Source: Auanema rhodensis (Eukaryota > Nematoda > Chromadorea > Rhabditida > Rhabditidae). From it: a DNA stretch of 64,000 bases. Numbering within the stretch: position 1 is the first letter of the stretch; each line of letters starts with the position of its first letter. A program made the position numbers and the translations under genes. Of the stretch, positions 1-12,180 are shown in pieces. Location of the stretch: positions 9,672,001 through 9,736,000 of the forward strand of contig OZ059899.1 in NCBI GenBank assembly GCA_964057225.1, in the 5' to 3' direction. Under the pieces are notes generated by a model. That model was not told where the DNA came from. It ran no database searches and worked only from the letters and a program-made list of their open reading frames with translations.

Positions 1-809
1 AATCCCATAGGCATTCGGCAATACTGATAGGTACCTGATGGAGTGGTAAAAGCAGTTAGGTATCTATCTGAGCGTTTCAACGGTATTTGGAAGAAACCAG
101 AAATGAGATCAAAATTCGAAAAGAACTGAGCTCCAGCCGCTAAGTCTATGATATCAGGAATGTGTGGAATGCTGTATGTTTGTTTCTTAGTAACACTATT
201 CAATGCTCTAAAGTCAGTAACGAACCGGAAAGAATTATCTTTCTTTTTCACAAGAACAACTGGACTAGTGAAAGTGGCCGTCGAATTTTCGATTATACCT
301 TGCGACAACATTTCTTTCACTTGCCGTTCTACTTCTTCTTGCTTACCCAATGGTACTCTTTAAGATCTACTTTTTGGAAAATCCATATCAGATCTTATAG
401 GAATGGCATGTTCAACTGGTCCGCAAAAGAGACCAATATTATGATCATGGTTGAAAAATGCCGTTTGGTTTTCCTTAATGATTGTGATCAGATTTTTCTT
501 CATTTTATGGGACAGAGTGCAAGAATTGAAGTTCAAATCATCCAAAAGATGCTGAGGAAAAGTTGGTAACTTATCTTCCCAATCAGCTTCAGGTGGAACA
601 TAATCGTTCATAATTTCTTTAGATGCTATAAGTCCTGAACCAATGTGGTCATTTTTATTAATTTTAATTGGCTTTGAAGAATTAAGAACCACTTCTCCTC
701 CGCTCAACGAAAACTGGGAGGTGTCTGAGACGTTTGGGGAAACTATCAGACAATCAGTTTTGACGAGCGTTACCTTTTTGTTATGCACGCGCGTGCTATT
801 TTGATTCAT
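1..809 (-). pseudogene. Ty3/gypsy pol fragment, left inverted copy (pol N-terminus and start of RT)
   Basis: This is the N-terminal part of a retrotransposon pol read on the minus strand. The first 149 codons (809 down to 363) are a linker before the reverse transcriptase. An in-frame TAA at 360-362 then interrupts the frame, which continues in the same phase into the RT N-terminus and is cut by the window edge within the RT palm. The same stop is present in the mirror copy at 17715-18164, so it predates the inversion/duplication. The assignment rests on near-identity with the right copy, where the RT catalytic YLDD can be read. Pol points away from the neighbouring gag, which is not possible in a functional LTR element. 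It is a dead fragment. Confidence 0.85.
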
Positions 810-1562
810 TACTTTATGATGTGAATGTCCAGTGTGGCAACAGAGCTCACTTTTTAGCTGAGTTGTTTGGAAGCTGGAGGCTGTTGGGATAATTTTATTT
901 ACGATTTTTGATTTTGATTCACATCCAAGGGTTCATCAGGGTTCTACTCCTGTTAACTCTTTTCTTATTAGTTCAGAGATAATAAGAATATTTAAATTCC
1001 TACCCACCCAAGTCCACTCTACGTCTGCCAACGTTTCCTTTTTCCTATATTATTGACAGATTACTGAATTTAAAATCCTATATCAATCTTAAATTACCTT
1101 CTAAATCTTTTGGAATTAAATTAAAAATTATCTTAATTAAGATTTATTTTGAAATTCTTTCTACAAATCTTAATAACCTTTATGAAATTGAACTTAATAT
1201 ACGAGATGAGACATTTTTGTTTACTTTAAGCTTACTCACATTCAAATAGTTGGCCCACGCGTACCAGCTGTTCGACATGTGTAGTCAATAACAGCTGTTA
1301 AAATTCAAAAGTTTTCAAACAGGCTTAAGGCACCATCTGTGATTCCTTATTTGTCTCTAAGCTGACATTAGTGATTATAATATTCAAATATCACGACAGA
1401 CGGTCAATGGTTGTTTACCATAAGCGCTAACATCTGGTGTCGTGACACATGGCTGGAGGCGGAGCTTGAAGCTTCAACGATCCTCCTTCATCAGACGCCA
1501 TTGTCACAAACGTTTTTACTGGAGTCTAGTTGCTTCCAGTACGCGCTCTTATATTCATCTAA
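810..1562. other. Spacer between divergent pol and gag fragments (left copy)
   Basis: AT-rich stretch of about 750 bp with no convincing protein-coding frame. It lies between the 5' end of pol (minus) and the 5' end of gag (plus), so it should contain leader or LTR-derived sequence. Read on the minus strand it has an intron-like segment: GTGAGTAAG at about 1239 and an AAATTCAG acceptor-like end at about 1064. A short inverted pair, ATCACGACA (about 1391-1399) and TGTCGTGAC (about 1438-1446), lies near the gag side. A TATA-like TTATATTCAT sits just upstream of the gag frame near 1550. None of these establishes a function. Confidence 0.4.
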
Positions 1563-2623
1563 CTGTATTCACCAGCCACCCTGTCGGACTCGGACATCAG
1601 CGAGGAAAACAAAGATCAGGAACAAGGATCACCAGAGGTACGCCAAGTTTTTGAATTTAATTCTAAAAACTTAAATACTCCATTCACCTACCTCTCTCCT
1701 TTTGAATTTTTGAGAGAAGAAGGTGATTCCTCTTCTTCTTCTCACTCTTCTTCTCTAACAATTAGAACGAGAAGTAAAAGCAGAAAGGCCATCACTGAGG
1801 AAACACCTCGGGCACCTACTACAGTACGAAATAGATCACCAAGTCGGTGAGCCGCTGCTATAACTAAAGCTTTTGAAAGAAAAATGACTCCTACCTCTCC
1901 ATCTCCTAATTCTAATGTTGCTCCACCCTCTAGAAATATGGCAACTATTTTGAATTGCCATCTCTGTCCCAGTATGACGGCTCTCGTAGCTTTCGTTCTT
2001 TTGTTGAATCTTTAAATAGATTTTTTAATGTTATGAATCTAAGCTTACCTGAGAGACTATTAATTTTGCCTCTTCTTCTTTTGGAATCAAATGAAACAGC
2101 TCTCTCCTTGTATAATAGTATTCCTAGTGGCATAAGAACTAATGGCCCATGGATTGTTTTGATGGATCAGCTCACTGAGCTTTTAGCGCCTAAAACAGAT
2201 AAAAATTTCACCATAGCGCTTATTCATCGAGTACAACAAGGAGATAAATCTGTTCTTGATTTTAGTATGGAATTAGAGAGAATGGCAAGCACCATAATGT
2301 CACCAATGGATCCCGAGCGGGAACCAATGTTGAAAACGGCATTTTTAAATGGTTTAAAAGAGGAGCTGGGTATTGCGGTTTTAACTAAAAACCCCGCCAC
2401 TTATGAACAAGCTAAGAAATTAGCTAGGTTTGGAGAAGGCGTTTGAAATAGCTTCATGAAAAGAAATGAAGACACTAGCACCTTGAAGGAGCTCATAAAT
2501 GCTTTACAGCATAAATTAAGCTTTAGTGAAGAAAGAGAAAGAAGTAGGAATAATAATAATAATAAAAATTATAAAAATTATAAAAAAAATAATAACTGGA
2601 CTCAGCACAATAATGGCTCTAAT
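1563..2623 (+). pseudogene. Ty3/gypsy-like gag pseudogene, left copy
   Basis: Retrotransposon Gag (capsid) remnant. The frame opens after a TAA at 1560-1562, with no ATG before the serine/acid-rich start. It is broken by TGA at 1848-1850, by a frame change near 1955-1975, where the copy lacks one G present in the mirror copy (CCCAGTATG versus CCCAGGTATG), and by TGA at 2444-2446. The capsid-like part (about 1955-2446) has the helical pattern and the FVESLNRFF / LIHRVQQGD style blocks expected of gypsy Gag. The tail (2456-2623) is a charged, Asn-rich segment ending WTQHNNGSN, which also occurs at the right window edge joined to the envelope-like ORF. Array sequence starts directly at the end of this tail. 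Confidence 0.75.
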
Positions 2624-2659
2624 TTTTTCATAAGAGTTTCTGAAATCTTAGTTGAACAA

Positions 2660-2732
2660 GGCCGCGTGGCGCAATGGATAACGCGTCTGCCTACGGAGCA
2701 GAAGATTGTAGGTTCGAATCCTGCCGTGGTCG
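2660..2732 (+). tRNA. tRNA-Arg-ACG: tRNA-Arg(ACG), array copy 1
   Basis: 73-nt tRNA without intron. Acceptor GGCCGCG pairs with CGTGGTC (one G-U at 2-71), the D stem is 3 bp (nt 10-12 with 23-25), the anticodon stem TCTGC/GCAGA closes the loop CTACGGA with anticodon ACG, the T stem is GTAGG/CCTGC with loop TTCGAAT, and the discriminator is G. A box TGGCGCAATGG and B box GGTTCGAATCC are intact, and seven Ts follow as a Pol III terminator. The D arm, anticodon loop and T loop match the general eukaryotic tRNA-Arg(ACG). A34 would be deaminated to inosine to read CGU/CGC/CGA. This copy lies 37 bp after the junction with the gag remnant and serves as the consensus for the entries below. Confidence 0.97.
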
Positions 2733-4085
2733 TAAATTTTTTTCATTTCACTTGTCATACATAAAAATCGAATTTATTTTTTTCAATGATTTTTTTTTGC
2801 AATGTGTCATAAGAATTACACAGTTGAACAAAACGTTTTTTAAGAATTTTCTTTGTTGTCAACATATATATTTTCCTGGAATTCGAAAGCATTTGGGATG
2901 GAAATTTGAAAGAAAAGAACTAGTTTTTCCTACTTTAAAACAAACAATAAGAAATAAAATGAAAAAGATTGTTAGATATCCAATTTAAACTTATACATTT
3001 ACTTTGATGAAGAGCCTATTAGACTGAAATTTTATGTCTTACAGTTCTCCAACAGAACAGACTGATCCTGATTTTTCTACGATTACATAAAACTCTCGTT
3101 TGATATGAAAAAAGGAGAGGAATAACGTTTCCAGGATATCAATGATATCGAATCTAGTGATATTGTAGAAAAATGTAATGTCAGCTCCATAGGTTTTCTT
3201 TTAATTTCTCTCATCACAATTGTCTTAGTTTTTTTTCTCATAAGAGTTTCTGAAATCTTAGGTGTACAAGGCCGTATATATTTTCCTGGAATTCAAAAGC
3301 ATTTGGGATGGAAATTAGAAAGAAAAGAACTAGTTTTTCCTACTTTAAAACAAACAGTAAGAAATAAAATAAAAAAGATTGTTAGATATCCAATTTAAAC
3401 TTATACATTTACTTCGATAAAGAGCCTATTAGTTTGAAATTTTATGTCTTACAGTTCTACAACAGAACAGACTGGTCCTGATTTCTCTATGATTACATAA
3501 AACTCTCGTTTGATATACAAAAAGGAGAGGAATAACGTTTCCAGGATATCAATGATATCGAATCTAGTGATATTGTAAAAGTAATGTCAGCTCCATAGGT
3601 TTTTTTTTAATTTCTCTCATCACAATTGTCTTAGTTTTTTTTCTCATAAGAGTTTCTGAAATGTTAGGTGAACAAGGCAGTATATATTTTTTTCTGGAAT
3701 TCGACAGCATTTGGGATGGAAATTAGAAAGAAAAGAACTAGTTTTTCCTACTTTAAAACAAACAATAAGAAATAAAATGAAAAAGATTGTTAGATATCCA
3801 ATTTAAACTTATACATTTACTTCGATAAAGAGCCTATTAGTTTGAAATTTTATGTCTTACAGTTCTCCAACAGAACAGACTGATCCTGATTTCTCTATGA
3901 TTACATGAAACTCTCGTTTGATATACAAAAAGAAGAGGAATAACGTTTCCAGGATATCAATGATATCGAATCTAGTGATATTGTAGAAAAATGTAATGTC
4001 AGCTCCATAGTTTTTCTCTTAATTTCTCTCATCAAAATAGTCTTAGTTTTTTTTCATAAGAGTTTCTGAAATCTTAGTTGAACAA

Positions 4086-4158
4086 GGCCGCGTGGCGCAA
4101 TGGATAACCCGTCTGCCTACGGAGCAGAAGATTGTAGGTTCGAATCCTGCCGTGGTCG
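4086..4158 (+). tRNA. tRNA-Arg-ACG: tRNA-Arg(ACG), array copy 2, D-stem variant
   Basis: Differs from consensus at nt 24 (G to C, ATAACCCG instead of ATAACGCG), giving a C11-C24 mismatch in the D stem. A box, B box, anticodon and T-run are intact. Function is uncertain. Confidence 0.88.
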
Positions 4159-5343
4159 TAAATTTTTTTCATTTCACTTGTCATTTACAAAAATCGAATT
4201 TATCTTCTTCAACGATTATTTTTGCAATGTGTCATAAGAATTTCACAGTTGAACAAAACGTTTTTTAAGAAGTTTTTTTGTTGTCAACATATATATTTTC
4301 CTGGAATTCGAAAGCATTTGAGATGGAAATTAGAAAGAAAAGAACTAGTTTTTCCTACTTTAAAACAAACAATAAGAAGTAAAATGAAAAAGATTGTTAG
4401 ATATCCAATTTAAACTTATTCATTTACTTTGATAAAGAGTCTATTAGACTGAAATTTTATGTCTTACAGTTCTCCAACAGAACAGACTGATCCTGATTTT
4501 TCTACGATTACATAAAACTCTCGTTTGATATAAAAGCATATTGGATAGAAATTTCAAAAACATTTTGGATTTAAAATAGAACGAAAAGAACTAGTTTTTT
4601 CTACTTTAAAACAAACAAAAATAAACAAAATGAAAAGATTGTTAGATATCCAATTTTAACTCATACATTTACTTCGATAAAGAGCCTATTAGTTTGAAAT
4701 TTTATGTCTTACAGTTCTCCAACAGAACAGACTGATCCTGATTTCTCTATGATTACATAAAACTCTCGTTTGATATACAAAAAGGAGAGGAATAACGTTT
4801 CCAGGATATCAATGATATCGAATCTAGTGATATTGTAAAAGTAATGTCAGCTCCATAGGTTTTCTCTTAATTTCTCTCATCACAATTGTCTTAGTTTTTT
4901 TTCTCATAAGAGTTTCTGAAATCTTAGGTGTACAAGGCCGTATATATTTTCCTGGAATTCAAAAGCATTTGGGATGGAAATTAGAAAGAAAAGAACTAGT
5001 TTTTCCCACTTTAAAACAAACAATAAGAAATAAAATAAAAAAGATTGTTAGATATCCAATTTAAACTTATACATTTACTTCGATAAAGAGCCTATTAGTT
5101 TGAAATTTTATGTCTTACAGTTCTCCAACAGAACAGACTGATCCTGATTTCTCTATGATTACATGAAACTCTCGTTTGATATACAAAAAGAAGAGGAATA
5201 ACGTTTCCAGGATATCAATGATATCGAATCTAGTGATATTGTAGAAAAATGTAATGTCAGCTCCATAGTTTTTCTCTTAATTTCTCTCATCACAATTGTC
5301 TTAGTTTTTTTTCATAAGAGTTTCTGAAATCTTAGTTGAACAA

Positions 5344-5416
5344 GGCCGCGTGGCGCAATGGATAACCCGTCTGCCTACGGAGCAGAAGATTGTAGGTTCG
5401 AATCCTGCCGTGGTCG
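5344..5416 (+). tRNA. tRNA-Arg-ACG: tRNA-Arg(ACG), array copy 3, D-stem variant
   Basis: Same G24-to-C D-stem variant as the copy 1258 bp upstream. Confidence 0.88.
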
Positions 5417-6601
5417 TAAATTTTTTTCATTTCACTTGTCATTTACAAAAATCGAATTTATCTTCTTCAACGATTATTTTTGCAATGTGTCATAAGAATT
5501 TCACAGTTGAACAAAACGTTTTTTAAGAAGTTTTTTTGTTGTCAACATATATATTTTCCTGGAATTCGAAAGCATTTGGGATGGAAATTAGAAAGAAAAG
5601 AACTAGTTTTTCCTACTTTAAAACAAACAATAAGAAGTAAAATGAAAAAGATTGTTAGATATCCAATTTAAACTTATTCATTTACTTTGATAAAGAGCCT
5701 ATTAGACTGAAATTTTATGTCTTACAGTTCTCCAACAGAACAGACTGATCCTGATTTTTCTACGATTACATAAAACTCTCGTTTGATATAAAAGCATATT
5801 GGATAGAAATTTCAAAAACATTTTGGATGGAAAATAGAACGAAAAGAACTAGTTTTTTCTACTTTAAAACAAACAAAAATAAACAAAATGAAAAGATTGT
5901 TAGATATCCAATTTTAACTCATACATTTACTTCGATAAAGAGCCTATTAGTTTGAAATTTTATGTCTTACAGTTCTCCAACAGAACAGACTGATCCTGAT
6001 TTCTCTATGATTACATAAAACTCTCGTTTGATATACAAAAAGGAGAGGAATAACATTTCCAGGATATCAATGATATCGAATCTAGTGATATTGTAAAAGT
6101 AATGTCAGCTCCATAGGTTTTCTCTTAATTTCTCTCATCACAATTGTCTTAGTTTTTTTTCTCATAAGAGTTTCTGAAATCTTAGGTGTACAAGGCCGTA
6201 TATATTTTCCTGGAATTCAAAAGCATTTGGGATGGAAATTAGAAAGAAAAGAACTAGTTTTTCCTACTTTAAAACAAACAATAAGAAATAAAATAAAAAA
6301 GATTGTTAGATATCCAATTTAAACTTATACATTTACTTCGATAAAGAGCCTATTAGTTTGAAATTTTATGTCTTACAGTTCTCCAACAGAACAGACTGAT
6401 CCTGATTTCTCTATGATTACATGAAACTCTCGTTTTATATACAAAAAGAAGAGGAATAACGTTTCCAGGATATCAATGATATCGAATCTAGTGATATTGT
6501 AGAAAAATGTAATGTCAGCTCCATAGTTTTTCTCTTAATTTCTCTCATCAAAATAGTCTTAGTTTTTTTTCATAAGAGTTTCTGAAATCTTAGTTGAACA
6601 A

Positions 6602-6674
6602 GGCCGCGTGGCGCAATGGATAACCCGTCTGCCTACGGAGCAGAAGATTGTAGGTTCGAATCCTGCCGTGGTCG
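6602..6674 (+). tRNA. tRNA-Arg-ACG: tRNA-Arg(ACG), array copy 4, D-stem variant
   Basis: G24-to-C variant, third member of the 1258-bp series. Confidence 0.88.
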
Positions 6675-7859
6675 TAAATTTTTTTCATTTCACTTGTCAT
6701 TTACAAAAATCGAATTTATCTTCTTCAACGATTATTTTTGCAATGTGTCATAAGAATTTCACAGTTGAACAAAACGTTTTTTAAGAAGTTTTTTTGTTGT
6801 CAACATATATATTTTCCTGGAATTCGAAAGCATTTGGGATGGAAATTAGAAAGAAAAGAACTAGTTTTTCCTACTTTAAAACAAACAATAAGAAGTAAAA
6901 TGAAAAAGATTGTTAGATATCCAATTTAAACTTATTCATTTACTTTGATAAAGAGCCTATTAGACTGAAATTTTATGTCTTACAGTTCTCCAACAGAACA
7001 GACTGATCCTGATTTTTCTACGATTACATAAAACTCTCGTTTGATATAAAAGCATATTGGATAGAAATTTCAAAAACATTTTGGATGGAAAATAGAACGA
7101 AAAGAACTAGTTTTTTCTACTTTAAAACAAACAAAAATAAACAAAATGAAAAGATTGTTAGATATCCAATTTTAACTCATACATTTACTTCGATAAAGAG
7201 CCTATTAGTTTGAAATTTTATGTCTTACAGTTCTCCAACAGAACAGACTGATCCTGATTTCTCTATGATTACATAAAACTCTCGTTTGATATACAAAAAG
7301 GAGAGGAATAACATTTCCAGGATATCAATGATATCGAATCTAGTGATATTGTAAAAGTAATGTCAGCTCCATAGGTTTTCTCTTAATTTCTCTCATCACA
7401 ATTGTCTTAGTTTTTTTTCTCATAAGAGTTTCTGAAATCTTAGGTGTACAAGGCCGTATATATTTTCCTGGAATTCAAAAGCATTTGGGATGGAAATTAG
7501 AAAGAAAAGAACTAGTTTTTCCTACTTTAAAACAAACAATAAGAAATAAAATAAAAAAGATTGTTAGATATCCAATTTAAACTTATACATTTACTTCGAT
7601 AAAGAGCCTATTAGTTTGAAATTTTATGTCTTACAGTTCTCCAACAGAACAGACTGATCCTGATTTCTCTATGATTACATGAAACTCTCGTTTGATATAC
7701 AAAAAGAAGAGGAATAACGTTTCCAGGATATCAATGATATCGAATCTAGTGATATTGTAGAAAAATGTAATGTCAGCTCCATAGTTTTTCTCTTAATTTC
7801 TCTCATCACAATTGTCTTAGTTTTTTTTCATAAGAGTTTCTGAAATCTTAGTTGAACAA

Positions 7860-7932
7860 GGCCGCGTGGCGCAATGGATAACCCGTCTGCCTACGGAGCA
7901 GAAGATTGTAGGTTCGAATCCTGCCGTGGTCG
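7860..7932 (+). tRNA. tRNA-Arg-ACG: tRNA-Arg(ACG), array copy 5, D-stem variant
   Basis: G24-to-C variant, fourth member of the 1258-bp series. Confidence 0.88.
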
Positions 7933-9117
7933 TAAATTTTTTTCATTTCACTTGTCATTTACAAAAATCGAATTTATCTTCTTCAACGATTATTTTTGCA
8001 ATGTGTCATAAGAATTTCACAGTTGAACAAAACGTTTTTTAAGAAGTTTTTTTGTTGTCAACATATATATTTTCCTGGAATTCGAAAGCATTTGGGATGG
8101 AAATTAGAAAGAAAAGAACTAGTTTTTCCTACTTTAAAACAAACAATAAGAAGTAAAATGAAAAAGATTGTTAGATATCCAATTTAAACTTATTCATTTA
8201 CTTTGATAAAGAGCCTATTAGACTGAAATTTTATGTCTTACAGTTCTCCAACAGAACAGACTGATCCTGATTTTTCTACGATTACATAAAACTCTCGTTT
8301 GATATAAAAGCATATTGGATAGAAATTTCAAAAACATTTTGGATGGAAAATAGAACGAAAAGAACTAGTTTTTTCTACTTTAAAACAAACAAAAATAAAC
8401 AAAATGAAAAGATTGTTAGATATCCAATTTTAACTCATACATTTACTTCGATAAAGAGCCTATTAGTTTGAAATTTTATGTCTTACAGTTCTCCAACAGA
8501 ACAGACTGATCCTGATTTCTCTATGATTACATAAAACTCTCGTTTGATATACAAAAAGGAGAGGAATAACATTTCCAGGATATCAATGATATCGAATCTA
8601 GTGATATTGTAAAAGTAATGTCAGCTCCATAGGTTTTCTCTTAATTTCTCTCATCACAATTGTCTTAGTTTTTTTTCTCATAAGAGTTTCTGAAATCTTA
8701 GGTGTACAAGGCCGTATATATTTTCCTGGAATTCAAAAGCATTTGGGATGGAAATTAGAAAGAAAAGAACTAGTTTTTCCTACTTTAAAACAAACAATAA
8801 GAAATAAAATAAAAAAGATTGTTAGATATCCAATTTAAACTTATACATTTACTTCGATAAAGAGCCTATTAGTTTGAAATTTTATGTCTTACAGTTCTCC
8901 AACAGAACAGACTGATCCTGATTTCTCTATGATTACATGAAACTCTCGTTTTATATACAAAAAGAAGAGGAATAACGTTTCCAGGATATCAATGATATCG
9001 AATCTAGTGATATTGTAGAAAAATGTAATGTCAGCTCCATAGCTTTTCTCTTAATTTCTCTCATCAAAATAGTCTTAGTTTTTTTTCATAAGAGTTTCTG
9101 AAATCTTAGTTGAACAA

Positions 9118-9190
9118 GGCCGCGTGGCGCAATGGATAACCCGTCTGCCTACGGAGCAGAAGATTGTAGGTTCGAATCCTGCCGTGGTCG
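9118..9190 (+). tRNA. tRNA-Arg-ACG: tRNA-Arg(ACG), array copy 6, D-stem variant
   Basis: Last G24-to-C copy. The next tRNA is only 609 bp on and has the consensus base, so the variant stops exactly where the 1258-bp periodicity stops. Confidence 0.88.
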
Positions 9191-9726
9191 TAAATTTTTT
9201 TCATTTCACTTGTCATTTACAAAAATCGAATTTATCTTCTTCAACGATTATTTTTGCAATGTGTCATAAGAATTTCACAGTTGAACAAAACGTTTTTTAA
9301 GAAGTTTTTTTGTTGTCAACATATATATTTTCCTGGAATTCGAAAGCATTTGGGATGGAAATTAGAAAGAAAAGAACTAGTTTTTCCTACTTTAAAACAA
9401 ACAATAAGAAGTAAAATGGAAAAGATTGTTAGATATCCAATTTAAACTTATTCATTTACTTTGATAAAGAGCCTATTAGACTGAAATTTTATGTCTTACA
9501 GTTCTCCAACAGAACAGACTGATCCTGATTTTTCTACGATTACATAAAACTCTCGTTTGATATAAAAAAAGGAGAGGAATAACGTTTCCAGGATGTCAAT
9601 GATATCGAATCTAGTGATATTGTAGAAAAATGTAATGTCAGCTCCATAGGTTTTCTCTTAATTTCTCTCATCACAATATTCTTAGTTTTTTTTCTCATAA
9701 GAGTTTCTGAAATCTTAGTTGAACAA

Positions 9727-9799
9727 GGCCGCGTGGCGCAATGGATAACGCGTCTGCCTACGGAGCAGAAGATTGTAGGTTCGAATCCTGCCGTGGTCG
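9727..9799 (+). tRNA. tRNA-Arg-ACG: tRNA-Arg(ACG), array copy 7
   Basis: Consensus copy in a plain 609-bp unit. Confidence 0.96.
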
Positions 9800-10335
9800 T
9801 AAATTTTTTTCATTTCACTTGTCATTTATATAAATCGAATTTATCTTTTTCAACGATTATTTTTGAATCGTGTCATAAGAATTTCATAGTTGAAAAAAAC
9901 GTTTTTTAAGAACTTTTTTTGTTGTCAACATATATATTTTCCTGGAATTCGAAAGCATTTGGGATGGAAAATAGAAAGAAAAGAACTAGTTTTTTCTACT
10001 TTAAAACAAACAATAAGAAATAAAATAAAAAAGATTGTTAGATATCCAATTTAAACTTATACATTTACTTCGATAAAGAGCCTATTAGTTTGAAATTTTA
10101 TGTCTTACAGTTCTCCAACAGAACAGACTGATCCTGATTTTTCTATGATTACATAAAACTCTCGTTTGATATAAAAAAAGGAGAGGAATAACGTTTCCAG
10201 GATGTCAATGATATCGAATCTAGTGATATTGTAGAAAAATGTAATGTCAGCTCCATAGGTTTTCTCTTAATTTCTCTCATCACAATATTCTTAGTTTTTT
10301 TTCTCATAAGAGTTTCTGAAATCTTAGTTGAACAA

Positions 10336-10408
10336 GGCCGCGTGGCGCAATGGATAACGCGTCTGCCTACGGAGCAGAAGATTGTAGGTTCGAATCCTGC
10401 CGTGGTCG
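10336..10408 (+). tRNA. tRNA-Arg-ACG: tRNA-Arg(ACG), array copy 8
   Basis: Consensus copy. It is followed by a tRNA-less unit, so the next tRNA is 1022 bp away. The flank matches copy 11 at an offset of 2381 bp. Confidence 0.96.
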
Positions 10409-11357
10409 TAAATTTTTTTCATTTCACTTGTCATTTATATAAATCGAATTTATCTTTTTCAACGATTATTTTTGAATCGTGTCATAAGAATTTCACAGTT
10501 GAACAAAACGTTTTTTAAGAAGTTTTTTTGTTGTCAACATATATATTTTCCTGGAATTCGAAAGCATTTGGGATGGAAAATAGAAAGAAAAGAACTAGTT
10601 TTTCCTACTTTAAAACAAACAATAAGAAATAAAATAAAAAAGATTGTTAGATATCCAATTTAAACTTATATATTTACTTCGATAAAGAGCCTATTAGTTT
10701 GAAATTCTATGTCTTACAGTTCTCCAACAGAACAGACTGATCCTGATTTCTCTATGATTACATAAAACTCTCGTTTGATATAAAAAAAGGAGAGGAATAA
10801 CGTTTCCAGGATGTCAATGATATCGAATCTAGTGATATTGTAGAAAAATGTAATGTCAGCTCCATAGGTTTTTTTTTAATTTCTCTCATCACAATTGTCT
10901 TAGTTTTTTCTCTCATAAGAGTTTCTGAAATCTTAGTTGAACAAGGCATTATATATCTTTTTCTGAAATTCGAAAGCATTTGGGATGGAAATTAGAAAGA
11001 AAAGAACTAGTTTTTCCTACTTTAAAACAAACAATAAGAAATAAAATGAAAAAGATTGTTAGATATCCAATTTAAACTTATACATTTACTTCGATAAAGA
11101 GCCTATTAGTTTGAAATTTTATGTCTTACAGTTCTCCAACACAACAGACTGATCCTGATTTCTCTATGATTACATAAAACTCTCGTTTGATATAAAAAAA
11201 GGAGAGGAATAACGTTTCCAGGATGTCAATGATATCGAATCTAGTGATATTGTAGAAAAATGTAATGTCAGCTCCATAGGTTTTCTCTTAATTTCTCTCA
11301 TCACAATATTCTTAGTTTTTTTTCCTCATAAGAGTTTCTGAAATCTTAGTTGAACAA

Positions 11358-11430
11358 GGCCGCGTGGCGCAATGGATAACGCGTCTGCCTACGGAGCAGA
11401 AGATTGTAGGTTCGAATCCTGCCGTGGTCG
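11358..11430 (+). tRNA. tRNA-Arg-ACG: tRNA-Arg(ACG), array copy 9, compact unit
   Basis: Consensus tRNA in a compact unit: after the T-run and CATTTC the 3' flank jumps straight to TACATTTATTTCG. A solo LTR lies 147 bp downstream. Confidence 0.96.
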
Positions 11431-11577
11431 TAAATTTTTTTCATTTCTACATTTATTTCGATAAAGAGCCTATTAGATTGAAATTTTATGTTTTACAGTT
11501 CTCCAACACAACAGACTGATCCTTATTTCTCTATGATTACATAAAACTCTCGTTTGATATGAAAAAAGGAGAGGAAT

Positions 11578-11956
11578 TGTCACATCTGCTAGCACATGGT
11601 AAACATGTGCGCGCTATTCAAATAGCGGGAGCCTGAACAAGCCCCGCCAACAACATGGGACACACATGGCACTCTTGCTTCTGGCCTAACCCAGATAGGT
11701 TGTCTTATAGTCATGTGAGTCTCATCTCTATATCATCTATATATATACTCTATTTAATACTTTATTATATCTCTTTATATTCTTTCTTAATGTAATTCTT
11801 ATATTGTATTTTCTTGTTATCTGATAATGAATCCTTTTCGCTTAAGTATTTGTCTTAATAAGGAAATCGGGGCGTTCGGGTCTGCCTACCTAAGGAACAA
11901 GGTAGAAGTACATATATCTTCCGACCATGAAAAGACGGGAAGAAACAATATGTAAC
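11578..11956 (+). mobile_element. Solo LTR inserted in an array unit, copy 1
   Basis: 379-bp sequence starting TGTCACATCTGC that interrupts the repeat motif GAGGAATAACG. GGAAT is present on both sides, consistent with a 5-bp target site duplication and a one-time insertion. It matches the LTR next to the polypurine tract of the element at 57526-57905, in the opposite orientation. The 3' end (GTAAC) lacks the usual CA. The first 70 bp form two hairpins (GCACATG/CATGTGC and CGCTATT/AATAGCG). A TATA-like TATATATACT lies mid-element. Confidence 0.85.
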
Positions 11957-12107
11957 GGAATAACGTTTCCAGGATATCAATGATATCGAATCTAGTGATA
12001 TTGTAAAAAAATGTAATGTCAGCTCCATAGGTTTTCTCTTAATTTCTCTCATCACAATTGTCTTAGTTTTTTTTCTCATAAGAGTTTCTGAAATCTTAGT
12101 TGAACAA

Positions 12108-12180
12108 GGCCGCGTGGCGCAATGGATAACGCGTCTGCCTACGGAGCAGAAGATTGTAGGTTCGAATCCTGCCGTGGTCG
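12108..12180 (+). tRNA. tRNA-Arg-ACG: tRNA-Arg(ACG), array copy 10
   Basis: Consensus copy, first tRNA after the solo LTR, 750 bp from copy 9 (366-bp unit plus 379-bp LTR plus 5-bp duplication). Confidence 0.96.

Larger units (their letters stand above)
4086..9117. repeat. 1258-bp higher-order repeat, four copies
   Basis: Four nearly identical 1258-bp units starting at tRNA positions 4086, 5344, 6602 and 7860, with the tRNA at 9118 opening a fifth, partial unit. Each contains one tRNA, one diverged sub-block beginning AAAGCATATTGG (about 4530, 5788, 7046, 8304) and one tRNA-less junction reading AAGGCCGTATATA (about 4937, 6195, 7453, 8711). All five tRNAs share the G24-to-C change. Minor differences between units (for example AATAGTC versus AATTGTC before the tRNA) alternate between copies, hinting at a 2516-bp dimer. 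Confidence 0.93.

Noticed and set aside
1411-1674. 87-codon and 70-codon ORFs on the gag side of the spacer (and mirror at 16850-17113)
   Set aside because: They overlap the gag leader in other frames and have no protein-like features.
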